The notes below the pieces were generated by a model that was not told the DNA's origin, made no database searches, and worked only from the letters and a program-made list of their open reading frames with translations. This document shows, in pieces, positions 23,191 to 35,149 of a stretch of 64,000 nucleotides of DNA. The DNA is from Cristatella mucedo (lineage: Eukaryota > Bryozoa > Phylactolaemata > Cristatellidae), in the NCBI GenBank assembly GCA_009760855.2, contig WPIO01000046.1, positions 933,001-997,000 of the forward strand, read 5' to 3'. Position 1 is the stretch's first letter; each line of letters opens with the position of its first letter. A program made the position numbers and the translations under genes.

Positions 23191-24529
23191 GCCGGCAGAA
23201 CTTGGCCTGCCCTCTATTCGTTATGGCTAGCCATCTATGCGGCGCCTCTGCGTTAGATAGCACAGGCCTGTGCCGTCGGCTACCGCGTCCATGCGAATGA
23301 CTGCAAGTTAGCTGCACTCGTCATCAAAGCTTAGAGAATCAACTGAGACGATTAATTATCTCTACGCTTGCCTTACGCTATTCGCATCTGGATGTCGGCC
23401 AATATCCCGAAATTAAACGACGATCAAGCAGAAAGCCGAGAAAATCTTATTAAATGCATCTCTGGAATTACTTGCTGTTATCTCATAATTAAATTGCCGC
23501 GTTGCTACCGTCGTCGAGTACTCGTAGCTTGGGCATCCTTCTTTTGTACTGCTTGATGTTTACATTATTCAGGAGACCGCCTCCATTGCTAGTCGTCGCG
23601 TTTGGTTCCTGTCCGGAATTAGGGACTTGTTGCTACAATGGCAGTATTGTAGCCGAGACTAGGGTGTAGGCTACCTCCCACCCGACCCTCCCACCCTGCC
23701 GCTCGCTGCCACGTCGTCGTCGTCGTCGTCACAGGGCTAGAGCAAAACGAGCGTCCGTTTGATTAAATCTCTTTGTGACGTTTATCGTATGCATAAGCAA
23801 TAACAGAGGAACCAAACAGTACTGCAGGACCGGAGCCATCTTGAAGGCGGGCAGCTATCCACACAAATACCAGCCAAGAATACATTTTCGCGTGACGGGG
23901 ACTCACTAGCGCTGCATATCTCAGCTTGCTCATAGCTAAGCTCGTCGAGGACTTCAACTCACAGAAGGGGATGCTACGAACAACGTGCTGTGCTGCAGGG
24001 GGGGGGGACGTGGAGTATGCAAGCCGTAGCAGTTATCGTGCTTAACTCCAGCCACGCTAACTAAGCCAGCGGGTCCTCGTGGCCTGCCCGCGGTTGACAG
24101 CATGGTCGAGGAACGTCAGCTGTCCACCCTTCGGGGTGAGGATACTGAGTGACTGGGACGCGAGCAAGATCCTACATATAGGCCGACGAACTCCTGGTAA
24201 CCGAATGCCCAGTATAAGGGGACGTCCGGCCACTCGTCAAAGGTCAAAGGCTTGGCATATCCGGTGACCCTTAGCCGGCCGTATCGTATTACCGCCGCCG
24301 TTGACCAGTGCACGTCACTTGAGTACGAGATAACGATCTTACCAGCTTCTTGGATCTATCTGTACGAAAGTATTGTAACTTAGTATTCGTAGGGATTGCA
24401 AGAATAGATATGAAGCATCTGAGGCTTTTAAATGAATACGACCTCTAGGTTGGTCTTTAATTAAAAAAAATCCGTCATTTGTTGACTTTTCGCACACAGC
24501 TGCGATAGCTCTCATTCAATAAAAGGACA
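23191..24529. other. Anonymous DNA
   Basis: Contains (CGT)6 at about 23713-23730 and a G10-type run at 23999; no gene seen. Confidence 0.5.
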
Positions 24530-24845
24530 TTCACTCACAAGGCCAGCTTTAGCTTGGCTCCTCCATATCTATCAGAAGTACTTCACCAGTTTCTGCCTAC
24601 ACGTACCTCTGCCCCCAGATTATTTCAGGGCATGGAATTAGCTGTACCACTCTTTCAATTAAAGACTGCTGGTGACAAAAGCTTTTTCTTTATGTGTCCA
24701 TGCGCTGTGGAATTCACTTCTACAATTCTTGTACGACATATTCTCTCCTACTGCAGACTTGGTTGTATCGTTTCCAGCCGTCTGGCGCTGCTGCTTCTGT
24801 ACTAAGTACTTCATGGACTTACTTCATCGACTTATCGCGTTACTT
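24530..24845 (+). mobile_element. LINE-A fragment, old
   Basis: Reads through LAPPYLSEVLHQF, then a GDKSFFF segment that matches GDRSFSS of other copies. The most diverged LINE-A copy in the window; no tail remains. Confidence 0.75.
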
Positions 24846-26349
24846 CGACTTATCTGTATGTAACTCAGCGATTCTTTATCCGTAACTTCAGCAGCTGATC
24901 AGATGGCCGAGGGGACTAACTTTGCACCTACAGTGCAGTGCACCTAAGCTTTGAGTTGGCTACAGAAAACTTTAAAAGGGACATGTACATGTGACACACC
25001 CATACTTTATATATCTGTATACAATTATATATTACATTAAAAAAATCGCATGTCTAGCATATATAGTTTATGCAGGTGTACACACACATTTTATTCACAC
25101 CTGTAAGTATCAATTTATCTAGTTGTACATGCATATATTTATGTATATGTGTATAATGCACCATCTAGAATGAGGGGTGGGAACCTTTTAGAAAAGCATT
25201 TCTTTCTCCACTGCCATTGCCTCTTCTCTGACTAAAATGAGCAAGTTCTCCATGCTGCCACCGTTGCTCATCTACTGGCATGATTACAAAATCTCTGGTG
25301 AATCTTGTCAAGATCATAGCCAGAATAGCTATCAAAGTTGTCTGAGGGTCTTTGCACAGGCCAATCCACCCATAGTCAGAATCATATAACAAATAGCTAC
25401 ATAATTAATATTTAGAAGTTCTTCTTGGGTTACAGACGGAATGAATGTGAATCCGTTTTAATATTGCTCGGCTCCAAATTGCCTCATCAGCAAAGAATGA
25501 CGTGCTTAACTTCATTTTGGAACAACCTCAGGAGTCCAAGCTTCAGTCTATGGCTACAACTAACAAATAAAATACCAAAAACAGGCTGTATTGTTCAATA
25601 AGTTCACCTGAAGCTTGAGGCTATATGCACAATTACACTTTTAATTAAACAGTGTATAAGCATTTTTAATCATTAAGATAGTCTGTTGCTGACCGGCAGA
25701 CGAAAAAAAGGATTTCTGTTGCTGACTTTCACTGGCAGACGACCTTTTCCTACCTGCTTGCTGAGTTTCCATGCAAACATTATCGTTTGCTGCTCAATCA
25801 ATCATTTTTTTGCTGATCCACATAGATTACTTATGGCTGCAAAGCTGGGAGGGGGTAGTCTAATGATGCCAAGCTCTGCCTCCCCAACCAGCCATAGGCC
25901 CTGCATAGCCTGGGCTGAAGAGGTGAATCCGGTATTCGGCCTCCTCCTGGGTTTTGCCTCTTCGGGAATGGATGGATCTGGAGGTTTTCTCCGACCTCCG
26001 AGTTTCCCTTTTGCTATGCTGCTGCTACTGCTGCTGCTATGTTACAAACTCTCGCTCGTTGGCTATCTCTGATTTTGCAGGAATACTAGCTTGCACAAAG
26101 GGTTAACTGATTCTATAACTTTCACTCCCCATAGGGGAACGTGTAGCATGCTAAAAGGCACGATTGAATTAAGCCACTGATCGACAGTGTCGATCTTTGT
26201 GTAAAGGAAGCTCAACATGCACATGCAGGTTTAAGAGAGTGTGGCTAGTGTCTGTACGTGCCAGACGACAGGCAGCAAGTGCAGAGAAAAGTGCAGCACC
26301 GATCAGCCAATGGCATTCCATGCAGCTGCAGCTGAGGCCTGCTGGCATG
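24846..26349. other. Anonymous AT-rich DNA
   Basis: TATATG/TGTACA-rich at 24960-25160. A 128-codon frame at 25686-26072 ends in a GCTGCTGCT run and has no support. Confidence 0.5.
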
Positions 26350-26497
26350 GCTCCTGCAGGGGCCACTTGGCTCTGTGGATTAGTGCTCACATTCATTCAC
26401 ATTCCTTGCCATGCAAGTCAATTATTTTATTTTTCTGGTGCAAGCAAGCTGCTAATGCTGCTACTATGTAAATAAGGCGGTTTAATCAGTCACACCA
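26350..26497 (+). mobile_element. SINE-1 copy, old
   Basis: Head GGCTCTGTGGATTAGTGCTC resembles a tRNA A box; 3' body CTGCTACTATGTAAATAAGG and GGTTTAATCAGTC match the family. Middle is not alignable by eye. Confidence 0.5.
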
Positions 26498-28370
26498 TAC
26501 TCTTTTTTATATGCCGGTATCTGTAGTGAATAACCAGGCACGAATGAGACATTTAAAGTGGAGAATACATAATCCAGACCCCACGAGTGTCGAATTCCTG
26601 ACGTTTCGATGCTGGAACATGCACTCGCCGATATTCTTTTCAAAACTAGACGACACTTCCACAGTGGCAGTGGCATCATCATGAGCAGCACTACCAGCCG
26701 GGGCGACACGAGCAGCAAAATCTGCTCATGCTGAGTCAATCGCTGCAAGCAGCTGCATTTGCTGGCGTTGAATGGCCATCTCCGGAGAGCAGATCTTTTT
26801 GCATTCGAATCCACTCGATTTCTTATCTTGATAGAAACTATGGTGGCAGCCACTTCTCAAGGAAGAAACTGCATTCATGCTGCTAAGTCGAGAAGATTTG
26901 TAATGAAATAGTGATTAATATAACTCCCATTGTAATGAGATTGATTTTTTCACCGTGTCTACTTTTGTAGCCACACACAGATGATGAGCCGACAGTAGAC
27001 TTAACCGAGGAGAGAATGAAAAGTGAGTGTGTGAGCTCGCTAGCGAGCTCAGTGTAGTTCGTATGTACGTATGTACGTATGTATTGTATGCAGGCTCCTT
27101 CGATAAGCCACTGGTGAGCTATTAGAAGCATCACCGAGAGGGACCGGTGCACAGCTGTGGTCCACCTGTGATGTGGCATGAACACAGGCCGATAACCTGC
27201 TGGTGGACAGATGATGGATTCGTCATCAGGGTCGGCCTGTGCAGTTGTGGTCCTCGATGAATCATCGGGGTTGACGAGGGGAGCCGGGGAGTTGAGTGAG
27301 AGTAGGGGCCGAGGGGAGCCGTGCGCTCTGGGGCTCCGTGGGTTGGTAATAAACTGTCGGTGTCGGGCATCGGCTGGCTCTCTGCTGTGCGAACAAACAA
27401 CCCTCAGTGCTCATACACCTTTGTTGTCATAGGCACGGAGCTTTCTTGAAGTGGGACGAACCACCTTGGCCCCTGCTGGCCAATCGCCGTGGAAGTTCAA
27501 CAGGAACGGCAAGCGACCCAGGTCCTTCTGAAGGCATATTGCCTGGGGGGGGGGGGGTTGCAACAGCAGCCCAGATACCAGTTTCTTGTGTCCCAGGCAT
27601 AGCTGTACAAGTACTGGTCTATGGCTAAGGGTAGAGGTCACATTTAGGCATGGCAAGCATCTAGCTCACCATGCCTCATTACTTAATCAGAGCTGTTTCC
27701 AGACCAATTATACTATCATAGCTGCCTGCCTGCTACCAGCTGGGAGCAGGGATGTCGGAGGCCAGTTCATGTCTTTCCCAGTTCTCTCTAGTTCTAGTTA
27801 CACTGATCTGCGCACAAGGCATTGGCCCGGACCTTGTGCACTTTTTTCGTTCTTCTTGTTGCTTCCTCTTTCAGGTGGAAAAGCACAGTGAGAAAGGTGT
27901 CTTCAGCACGTGTTGTTTGTGCCTCACCAGCCATTGCTGCTGCTTGTGTGTCCCTGGCGCTGGTGCCTGCAGCCAGCTCTCGATTTAACAAACCCTCTGA
28001 TCAGACACCTCGATCCTACCCAGTTGTTGCATGCTGGGTGACCGGCTTCCCTACATGTCAGTTAAACCCTCCCATATTAAGATTGGCCACCCAGCGCAAG
28101 GTCAAGGTTAGGGCAATTACCAGCTTAATCCTGGGTAAACTTCTGCGGGATGCGTAAGCCGAACTCAGCTTCGCACTCCCTTCGCAAGATATAGACCATC
28201 TCGTGGATGCTGTCTTGCTACGAAAGACGAAGTAGGCAGAAGCCGATCGGATTCTAGCACAGTCTAAATGCAGGCCAGTGACAGCCGAATTAGGCACTGG
28301 CCTGAGCATGGTGAGCGGTGTTTGTCACAGTGTCCGTCAAGAGGCTGTTAAATCCACCCTCAAGACAGGT
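26498..28370. other. Anonymous CpG-poor DNA
   Basis: Short (GTACGTAT)n at 27058-27082 and a G11-type run at 27546. AATAAACTGTCGGTG (27347) resembles an LTR R region and AAATAAATTGTCAGTG (7230) is similar, too little to call. Confidence 0.45.
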
Positions 28371-28379
28371 GGCAGCAGC

Positions 28380-28459
<80 letters not shown>

Positions 28460-28506
28460 AAGCACCAGCAGCAACAGAAGCAGCAGCAGCAGCAGCAGCA
28501 GCAGTA
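28371..28506. repeat. (GCA)n trinucleotide array, ~45 units
   Basis: GCA/CAG repeat interrupted by GCG, AAG-type and GCAACA units. No exon evidence around it; frames through it read poly-Ser, poly-Ala or, on the other strand, poly-Leu. Confidence 0.95.
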
Positions 28507-29764
28507 GCTCAGTGTTCGAAGGCTCGAAGTGCTCGAATCGCCTGCACTGCACGAGCAGCCGCAGCCGCAGCCGCAGCCGCCCTGGATAGCTGCTGCGGCT
28601 GCTCGTGCGGCTGCAGGCAACAGAAACGGCAGCCTGGTAGGAAGCCGATGGTGCGGTGAAATACACAACGCTCAGTTTTTTTGCTAGGCATTCAGCTTCA
28701 GGGGATTAGGCTGAAAATTTCCTGGCAGCCAGCCTTGACCCCGATTTGCCTATTTAAAAATTGCACATGTCAAAGTCACCTCTGAGTGGCATCGTCTTTT
28801 TTAAGACATTATTCTCGACGAATGCTGCTTTCATTCCTTCAAATGATACAACAGTTAATGCGAAACAACCTGGTTCTTAGAACTTCTGAGATTGAACAGA
28901 GCCCCTAGGTTACAAAAACGCTTTCTTGTTAGTCGCAGGCTTAATTTTTCAGAATATGTAGAGAGCTTTAAGAAAAGGGGTGTACCCATCTTGCATTCTA
29001 TTACCCAAGTTTCTGCCGGTAGCAACTTTCCGGAAGCTATATCTGATATTCGACACCGATGCCATTTTGTCTTAAAGAGTCAGCTCTTGATGACCCTAAA
29101 ACTTAACTAGTCCAACTACATGAACTGCAACATAGCACATAGCAGCCTTCACACTTCTTTGTGTTGTTGTGCAGTTTAGCTCGTAACATTCCTCTTGGTC
29201 ACCTCTCAGCACACTTTGCAAGCCATCTACCCCTAGCATTGCATTGCTGTAGTATATAGTGCTCACATGACTTCGAGAAAATTGCTTTGTGTTCAGTAAC
29301 TTTGCAAAAAAAATTAGCACGAATGGAGATCGTGTATGATTTGAGCTGATAATGTCTATTTTATGAATAACTTGGAAATGTGCAGAGCAAGCAAATATGT
29401 CTGCAGTAGTAGGACTAAGTGCTGATAAATGTCACCAAAGAAATACTCTGCAGTGGTGCGGGACAACCACTGGGTGCCCAGCAGGCCAGGATTTCAAAAC
29501 TGTGTGTAGTTCATGCACTGGTGAGCTCTGCTTACACGGAAACTCAAGTGCTGCTGCAATAACACGACCTTTAGTCTCTGAGTGCTGGTCCAGAAGATCT
29601 GTGTGCCAGCACTGACCAGTGCCCATGCAGAGAGTGCCTAATCACTTCATCATAATCAATTAAAAATAGCTTTTTTCCGAGAGTCCTTTAGTTAATGGTG
29701 CTTCAAACCATTATTTCACAAACCCAACTCTTGCCTCTTTCCTCTGTATGGGTGACAGTCCATA
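28507..29764. other. Anonymous DNA
   Basis: A GCAGCC repeat (28556-28580) continues the GCA array. Nothing else recognised. Confidence 0.5.
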
Positions 29765-30053
29765 AAAAGAACTTAAAAACTCATCTATTTCAGACAGCAT
29801 TTAGTGGGTCCTTGTGATTCGTCCTTCATGTGCTTATGCATGCTGACACTGTGCATGCTGCCACTAACCACATTCGCATGCTGACCCTGTGCATGTCACC
29901 CCTAACCATGTTATTCATGTTGTTTATCAAACATGATATTACTCTCCATTCAATCGCGTTTCCCTTTGCAGCAAATGTAAAGCACCTAGAAAGAGATTGA
30001 GTTCTCTGAGGGCGCCTTTATTACGTACATTATTATTATTATTATTATTATTC
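29765..30053 (+). mobile_element. LINE-B 3' end
   Basis: AAAAAGAACTTAAAAACTCA to (ATT)n, with the two GCATGCTGACxCTGTGCATG repeats typical of this family. Confidence 0.88.
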
Positions 30054-30865
30054 TGGACCTCAGATAGTCTCTCCTGCTGCCCCTAATCATGGACAGTGGG
30101 TGGTCTGTGGGCCCCAACTCGAAGCTACTTTACAGTCGTTCAAGCACAGAAGCAAGTGAAGGGATGGGGAGTTTCCCATTACTCCAGCATTCAACCCCTT
30201 CCCACGGGTTGATACTTCTTTTCCTGTCAAATAAATCAACAACCCTTTAGAGAGTCAGAGGGCATCAGGAAATGGTAAGAACCCATCCTCCTACCAACAG
30301 ATGATTTTGAATTAAGAAGCATTCACGTGCTACATACAAATGGACGATTAGCTGCTTGTTGGTGCAGATGTAGTTTGTGGGCCAGTTCGAGAGCAATAGC
30401 AGCCAACCAGTAAACCACGACCCGGTGGTCGCCCCCAAGTGCCGGCTGCTTCTCATGAGGCTGTCTTGATTGGGGAAACTTGGTGCTCATTGACTCATCG
30501 AGGGCAAAAATGTAAAAGTCCGAACCGCGGTTCATGGGGAGAAGGGGTGCCTCTCCTCTCTGCCTTGTTGCCTCCTCTCTGCACATTCTCTTGGTCAGTT
30601 ACTCGGCACCGAGTTGCCAGCACTGCTCAAATGCACTGACCTAGGTAATGAGGGTCATTGGGCCGGAGGGGGGCCTTTGGGCAGATGCCATGGATCAGGT
30701 TTTGCACCGAGCCATCGCTGGCCTCTCCAACAACGGTACGATTGACCTCTGTAGCAATGTCTGGGTCATCCTAGGCCTCATTTCACCGATGGCTGTGCTC
30801 ACTGTGCTCAGAAGACTGGCACAACAGAGTAAGGGTCAAGCCAAGGGCTTTCCTAATGGAATGCA
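30054..30865. other. No recognised feature
   Basis: Mixed DNA between a LINE-B tail and the antisense LINE with the decayed RT core. Confidence 0.5.
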
Positions 30866-31575
30866 AAGTAATGTGTCTCCATCTGTGTCTGCAAATCCAC
30901 AAAGACTGTGTGGGTGTTACGAAGGGGAGTGCACTCCAAGCCTAAACGACTTTCGGTATGCACACGGCTTCAGGCTTCCTCTCATGCAACAAAGAGGAAA
31001 TGAGAAGTCTCGCTGAGTCGGGAAGGCAGTTAAGGAAGTAGCATGGAAGTAAGCAGCTCAGGAGGGCTGGAAAAGATCGTACCTGTAGCAGTTCAGTTTA
31101 ATTGTCGTGAAGTTTAAGGAAATTTGCCGACCTCTAGGATTGAATGTATGCAAGGCAAGCATTCAGTTTACCAGTCGCTTCCACAGATTTCGACGGTTTA
31201 CACCATAAATATAGCTGAGTATCGGCTGCATAGACATGATTGCCGACCCCATTGGCCCGAACCACTTTACCCAGAGGTTCAGTATTAATGGAGAATAGCT
31301 AAGGACCGAGAACAGATCTTAGCTATGTGGGATTCCACAAGTGACTGGTCTGGTAGATGAGACTTGACCCTCACACGACATGGATTGAACACGACCGGAC
31401 AAGTACGATCTAATTCCCTCCTGTGACTCGTCTGCCAAAACTGATCGTTGTTCTCAATGGTTCAAGTAACATATCACGAGCAATAGTGCCGAACACAGCT
31501 GACAGATCTAGCAGGGTGTGACGTGGAACATTCGTCAGAGGAGGCCACTTACCAGGCGGTGTAGCCAACTGCCGA
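30866..31575 (-). mobile_element. LINE copy with decayed RT catalytic core
   Basis: On the minus strand this covers RT motif A, decayed to LDLSAVFGTIARDMLL (aspartate expected where G is), then a GIP...SVL segment, then YAADTQLYLWC where the family has YADD, then the LINE-A 3' end to a tail at 30866. Several frameshifts and a stop. Motif reading is by eye across shifts. It is one of two stretches in the window that reach into the RT palm. Confidence 0.8.
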
Positions 31576-32151
31576 CTGCCTGTTCGGTGCTCGAAACGCT
31601 CAACAGGCAGGCTGCCTCTCCGGTTTCGTTTCTGGCCCTCTCCTACTTCCTGTTACCTGGGTGCCGAAAGTTTGTGCGTTGACCTAAACCGGAGCAAGAT
31701 ACAAAGCACAAACAGGGGGTTTTATGGGACTTTATTCGCAGTTGCACACAACTCCATGCAAACGCTCGCTCGCCTAAACGATCGCTCACCAAGACAAACG
31801 TAGGTACGGCGTCCCATACACTCTACTAAAGAAGAAATCACTAGCCACACCGATTCAGGCTCCCAGCGGCTCAGCAGAAAGCCCTTAAGGCACAAACGCA
31901 GCTCCAATGAAGACCAGTTCCCTGAGTCCCGGGAACGTTCCTACCTCTGCCCACTACTTACTTGGAGCTGGAGCCACCAACCTCGTCCACGTGTAAGAAC
32001 ACATCCGACGTGCAGTGTCCGCCTCTTGCACCATCTGCCAAACACGAAACCACTCTGGAACTCCTACCGTCGTCGATAGATGGTGAAGAGTGCCTGCCCC
32101 CCTTGCAAGGCAAAGGCTCAAACCCGGTGGGTCTCTCTGGCTGGCCGAATT
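31576..32151. other. Anonymous DNA
   Basis: Minus-strand AATAAA (near 31730) lies in a plausible setting for a transcript end, but no gene is seen upstream of it. Confidence 0.4.
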
Positions 32152-32165
32152 GCTCTCTCTCTCTC

Positions 32166-32214
<49 letters not shown>
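32152..32214. repeat. (CT)n, ~63 bp
   Basis: Contains two early CCT interruptions, then a pure run. Confidence 0.97.
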
Positions 32215-32218
<4 letters not shown>

Positions 32219-32352
32219 TACTGCTGATGCTTATGTGAATCCTCTTGGCTAGCTATAAGCTGCTTGGCTGCTTCGGTTCATGCTCACACTTGGCCTTCAG
32301 ATTCACTTGTCCTTCTGTCTCTCGACTTATTAAATCTCTTGCCGCTGGCCTC

Positions 32353-32523
32353 CTTTGATAGCCCCCAAGGTAAGTTGCTTGCTCTTCATGACTAAGGTCG
32401 TGGGTTCGAACCCTGCAGTGAGCGATGCTTTTATTTCCAACTACAAGCAGAGTGGTGGTAGCTGGTAATGCTCTTCTGCTGCTATACAAATGAGGCTGTA
32501 AAACCAGCTAAATAAATAAATAA
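32353..32523 (+). mobile_element. SINE-1 copy
   Basis: B box GGTTCGAACCC at about 32402; body GTGGTGGTAGCTGGTAATGC and CTGCTATACAAATGAGGCTG; tail (AAAT)n. Confidence 0.85.
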
Positions 32524-33547
32524 TTTGGGCTATCTGTGCCATTCTCCTGCATAACATAAAATCAAAGTCCACGTGCAGGCAATCAATGCTTATCTCAAAG
32601 CAATACATTGGCCTGTCATAACCCATAGCTATAATGCCAACTAACAGTAAATATGTAAAGCCATAAAGCCTCGAACCTGCCATAGCGTTGCTAAGCCACT
32701 GGACCATAAACCCGTCATTGCTGCTTATTTGCAAAGCCCTAAATCTAAACCATACACTGCAAACCTACAAGCCTAAACCTAAAACACAGCAATGCCAGAG
32801 TGCTTATGTTTGGTATAACCTAAACCCCAAATCTGTCAAACCACTGAGCAGTCGCTCGTCTAAAGAGCGTTTCAATGTGTCGATACACTACAAGGGCCTG
32901 GGCAGTGTGACATTCCCGTCATCGTTGGATGATTGGATGATTGATCTACATTGGATGATGCCATTCGTGAGGAAGCTCGAGTGGCTGTCGAGCTGTAGCC
33001 ACTCAGGATTACCCCCCCCCCTCCAGAATGTGTCAATCGAGGGCACATTTTTATCCTGATTTCAGATACAGCTGTGGCCCATCGATTCCATAGTATCAGC
33101 AGAATCAGAGACCTAATTAAAAAATTATAGCAGGCAGCAGAGCAACCCCACTTACCTCTTAGGACATTCAGATTTGGTCAATTCGTCTGATTCATGCTAG
33201 CCTTTCCAAAAGCACTCCTTGCCACGAGGCACGAGGCTGGACTTTGACTGCTGCTCATTCTTACTACGGATGGCAGATGCACGATTAGCTTTCTGTGGCT
33301 TGATCAAGTCAAGTAGAGCTAAAAGTTCTAACGAAACACAGTATGCCAATGTTGGCAGCTGGTAGTCAGCTGCCTACCGCAATACTTGAGCATGAGCCAG
33401 TGGGGATTTGTCCACCTACAGCAGGGCTGGGAGCTGGGCTGCCCCCCATTCCTGCTCACTGTGACCAATGAAGAAATTATGCTTTAATTCCTCTCAATGC
33501 AATGAGCAACCACCGAGTTCATTTCGAATAAACACTTTCATTGTGCA
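32524..33547. other. No recognised feature
   Basis: Short repeats of AAACCTAAA/AAGCCTAAACC at 32740-32830; no telomere-like pure array. Confidence 0.5.
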
Positions 33548-33722
33548 CTGCACACTAGGTAAGGCGGTTGCCTTCACGACCTCGGTCCCGAGGTCGTGGG
33601 TTCGAATCCAGCGGTGGGCGATCCATTATCGCCACAGCAAGCGGTGGTGATAGCCGTAAAGGCTCTTCTGTCGCTATACAAAAAGAGGCTGCTAAATAAA
33701 TCAGCTAGGATTTTTTTTTTAT
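33548..33722 (+). mobile_element. SINE-1 (tRNA-derived), good copy
   Basis: Has a pol III B box GGTTCGAATCC in GTCGTGGGTTCGAATCCAGC, preceded by an A-box region CACTAGGTAAGGCGGTTGCC. The body is GTGGTGATAGCCGTAAAGGC and GTCGCTATACAAAAAGAGGC; the end is AAATAAATCAGCTAGG plus T-rich tail. Confidence 0.88.
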
Positions 33723-33887
33723 CTAGCCCAGCCTGCTCGAACAACTTGTGGGTCTTGCCCATACGTATAACATTTTGCCAACGGTCTTGCAGCCCCAGAT
33801 GAAAATCCTCAGGCTCAGCCACTGCCGTTGCACCTAAATTCGGATGTTGGTGCACGTTGGGTTATGACCTAGTCGTCTACATACAAT

Positions 33888-34966
33888 TTCAAGGTTTGAT
33901 CACTCCCCTTTAGGCCCTTTCATTCTTTGGCTCCAGCCTACCTATAAGATCTACTCTCCCACCAGGCTAAGCATTGTACCACCAGCTTTTCGGAATCTAA
34001 CTGATTAACTATATCTCGTACAAATACCGAATCTTTTGGAGACCATGCCTTTAGTTTGTAGGCTCCCAAAGAGTGGAACTCACTCCTTACTTTCGTCACG
34101 ACATCTCCTGACTTGATCACATTTAAAAAGAAACTAAAAACGCATCTTTTTATCACAGAATTTAGTGGGTCCCTGTGATTCATCCTATATGTGCTTATGC
34201 ATACTAAACTGCATGCTGCCACAAACCAAACTTGCATGCTGACCCTGTGCATGTCACCCCTAACCATATTTAAAAAAAATAATAATGCACTTGATAAAGC
34301 ACTCTCAGAGAACTCAATCTCTTTCTAGGCGCTTTACATTTGCTGCAAAGGGAAACACAATTGAATGGTGAGTAATATCATGCTTGATAAACAACATGAA
34401 TAACATGGTTAGGGGTGACATGCACAGGGTCAGCATGCAAGTGTGGTTAGTGTCAGCATGCATAAGCACATAAAGGACGAATCGCAGGGACCCACTAAAT
34501 GCTGTCCTACATAGATGCGTTTTTAGTTTATTTTTAAATGTGATTAAGTCAGGGGATGTTGTGACGCAAGTCGGGAGTGAGTTCCCAGGCTTCGGGAGCA
34601 TACGAACTAAATGCACGGTCTCCAAAGGATTTGAGGTTTGTACGAGTTATTAGTAAACTGTTGGATTCCGAAAAGCGGGTGGTACGATGCTTGGCCTGGT
34701 GGGGGAGTAGATCTGAGAGATAGGCTGGAGCCAAAGAATGAAGTGACCTAAAAGTGAGCGACAAAACCTTGAAGTCAATCCGTTGCTTGACTAGTAGCCA
34801 GTGCAGGTTATGTTATTCCAGTTGTTTATTGAGCATGCTACCACTAACCATTCGATCGTGCTTCGTTGGCAGCAAATGTAAAGCACCTAGAAAGAGATTG
34901 AATTCTCTGAGGGCGCTATATTCAATATGTTCTTCTTCTTCTTATTATTATTATTATTATTATACA
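33888..34966 (+). mobile_element. LINE-B copy split by a second LINE-B
   Basis: Sense parts 33888-34266 and 34810-34966 join into one 3' end: the left part stops in CCCCTAACCATATT and the right resumes in ATGTTATTCCAG, consecutive in intact copies (CCTAACCATGTTATTC). An antisense LINE-B lies between. Ends in a long ATT tail. Confidence 0.85.
34267..34809 (-). mobile_element. LINE-B inserted in LINE-B, opposite strand
   Basis: Starts (its 3' end) with AAAAAAAATAATAATGCACT and runs back to the RT-end block HSLAPAYLSDLLPHQAKHRT. Bordered by ATATT / ATGTT, probably the duplicated target. Confidence 0.85.
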
Positions 34967-35010
34967 ATGAGTAGGTAGAGATGCTTATTTAGGTAGGCTG
35001 CATGCAACAA

Positions 35011-35061
35011 AGAGAGAGAGAGAGGGAGAGAGGGAGAGAGGGAGAGAGGGAGAGAGGGAGA

Positions 35062-35147
<86 letters not shown>

Positions 35148-35149
35148 CA
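35011..35149. repeat. (GA)n with GGGAGA hexamers, ~139 bp
   Basis: The left third alternates GAGA with GGGAGA; the right two thirds are pure GA. Confidence 0.97.

Noticed and set aside
27250-27420. LTR-like R/U5 boundary (AATAAACTGTCGGTG)
   Set aside because: No matching second LTR, primer-binding site or terminal TG...CA pair could be established.
28278-28668. Poly-Ser/Ala/Leu proteins
   Set aside because: All frames through the GCA array are open; no flanking coding evidence.
32740-32830. Telomere-like CCTAAA words
   Set aside because: Irregular spacing with no pure array.
33575-33620. B box GGTTCGAATCC as a tRNA gene
   Set aside because: No cloverleaf; a repeated SINE head with a shared non-tRNA body.
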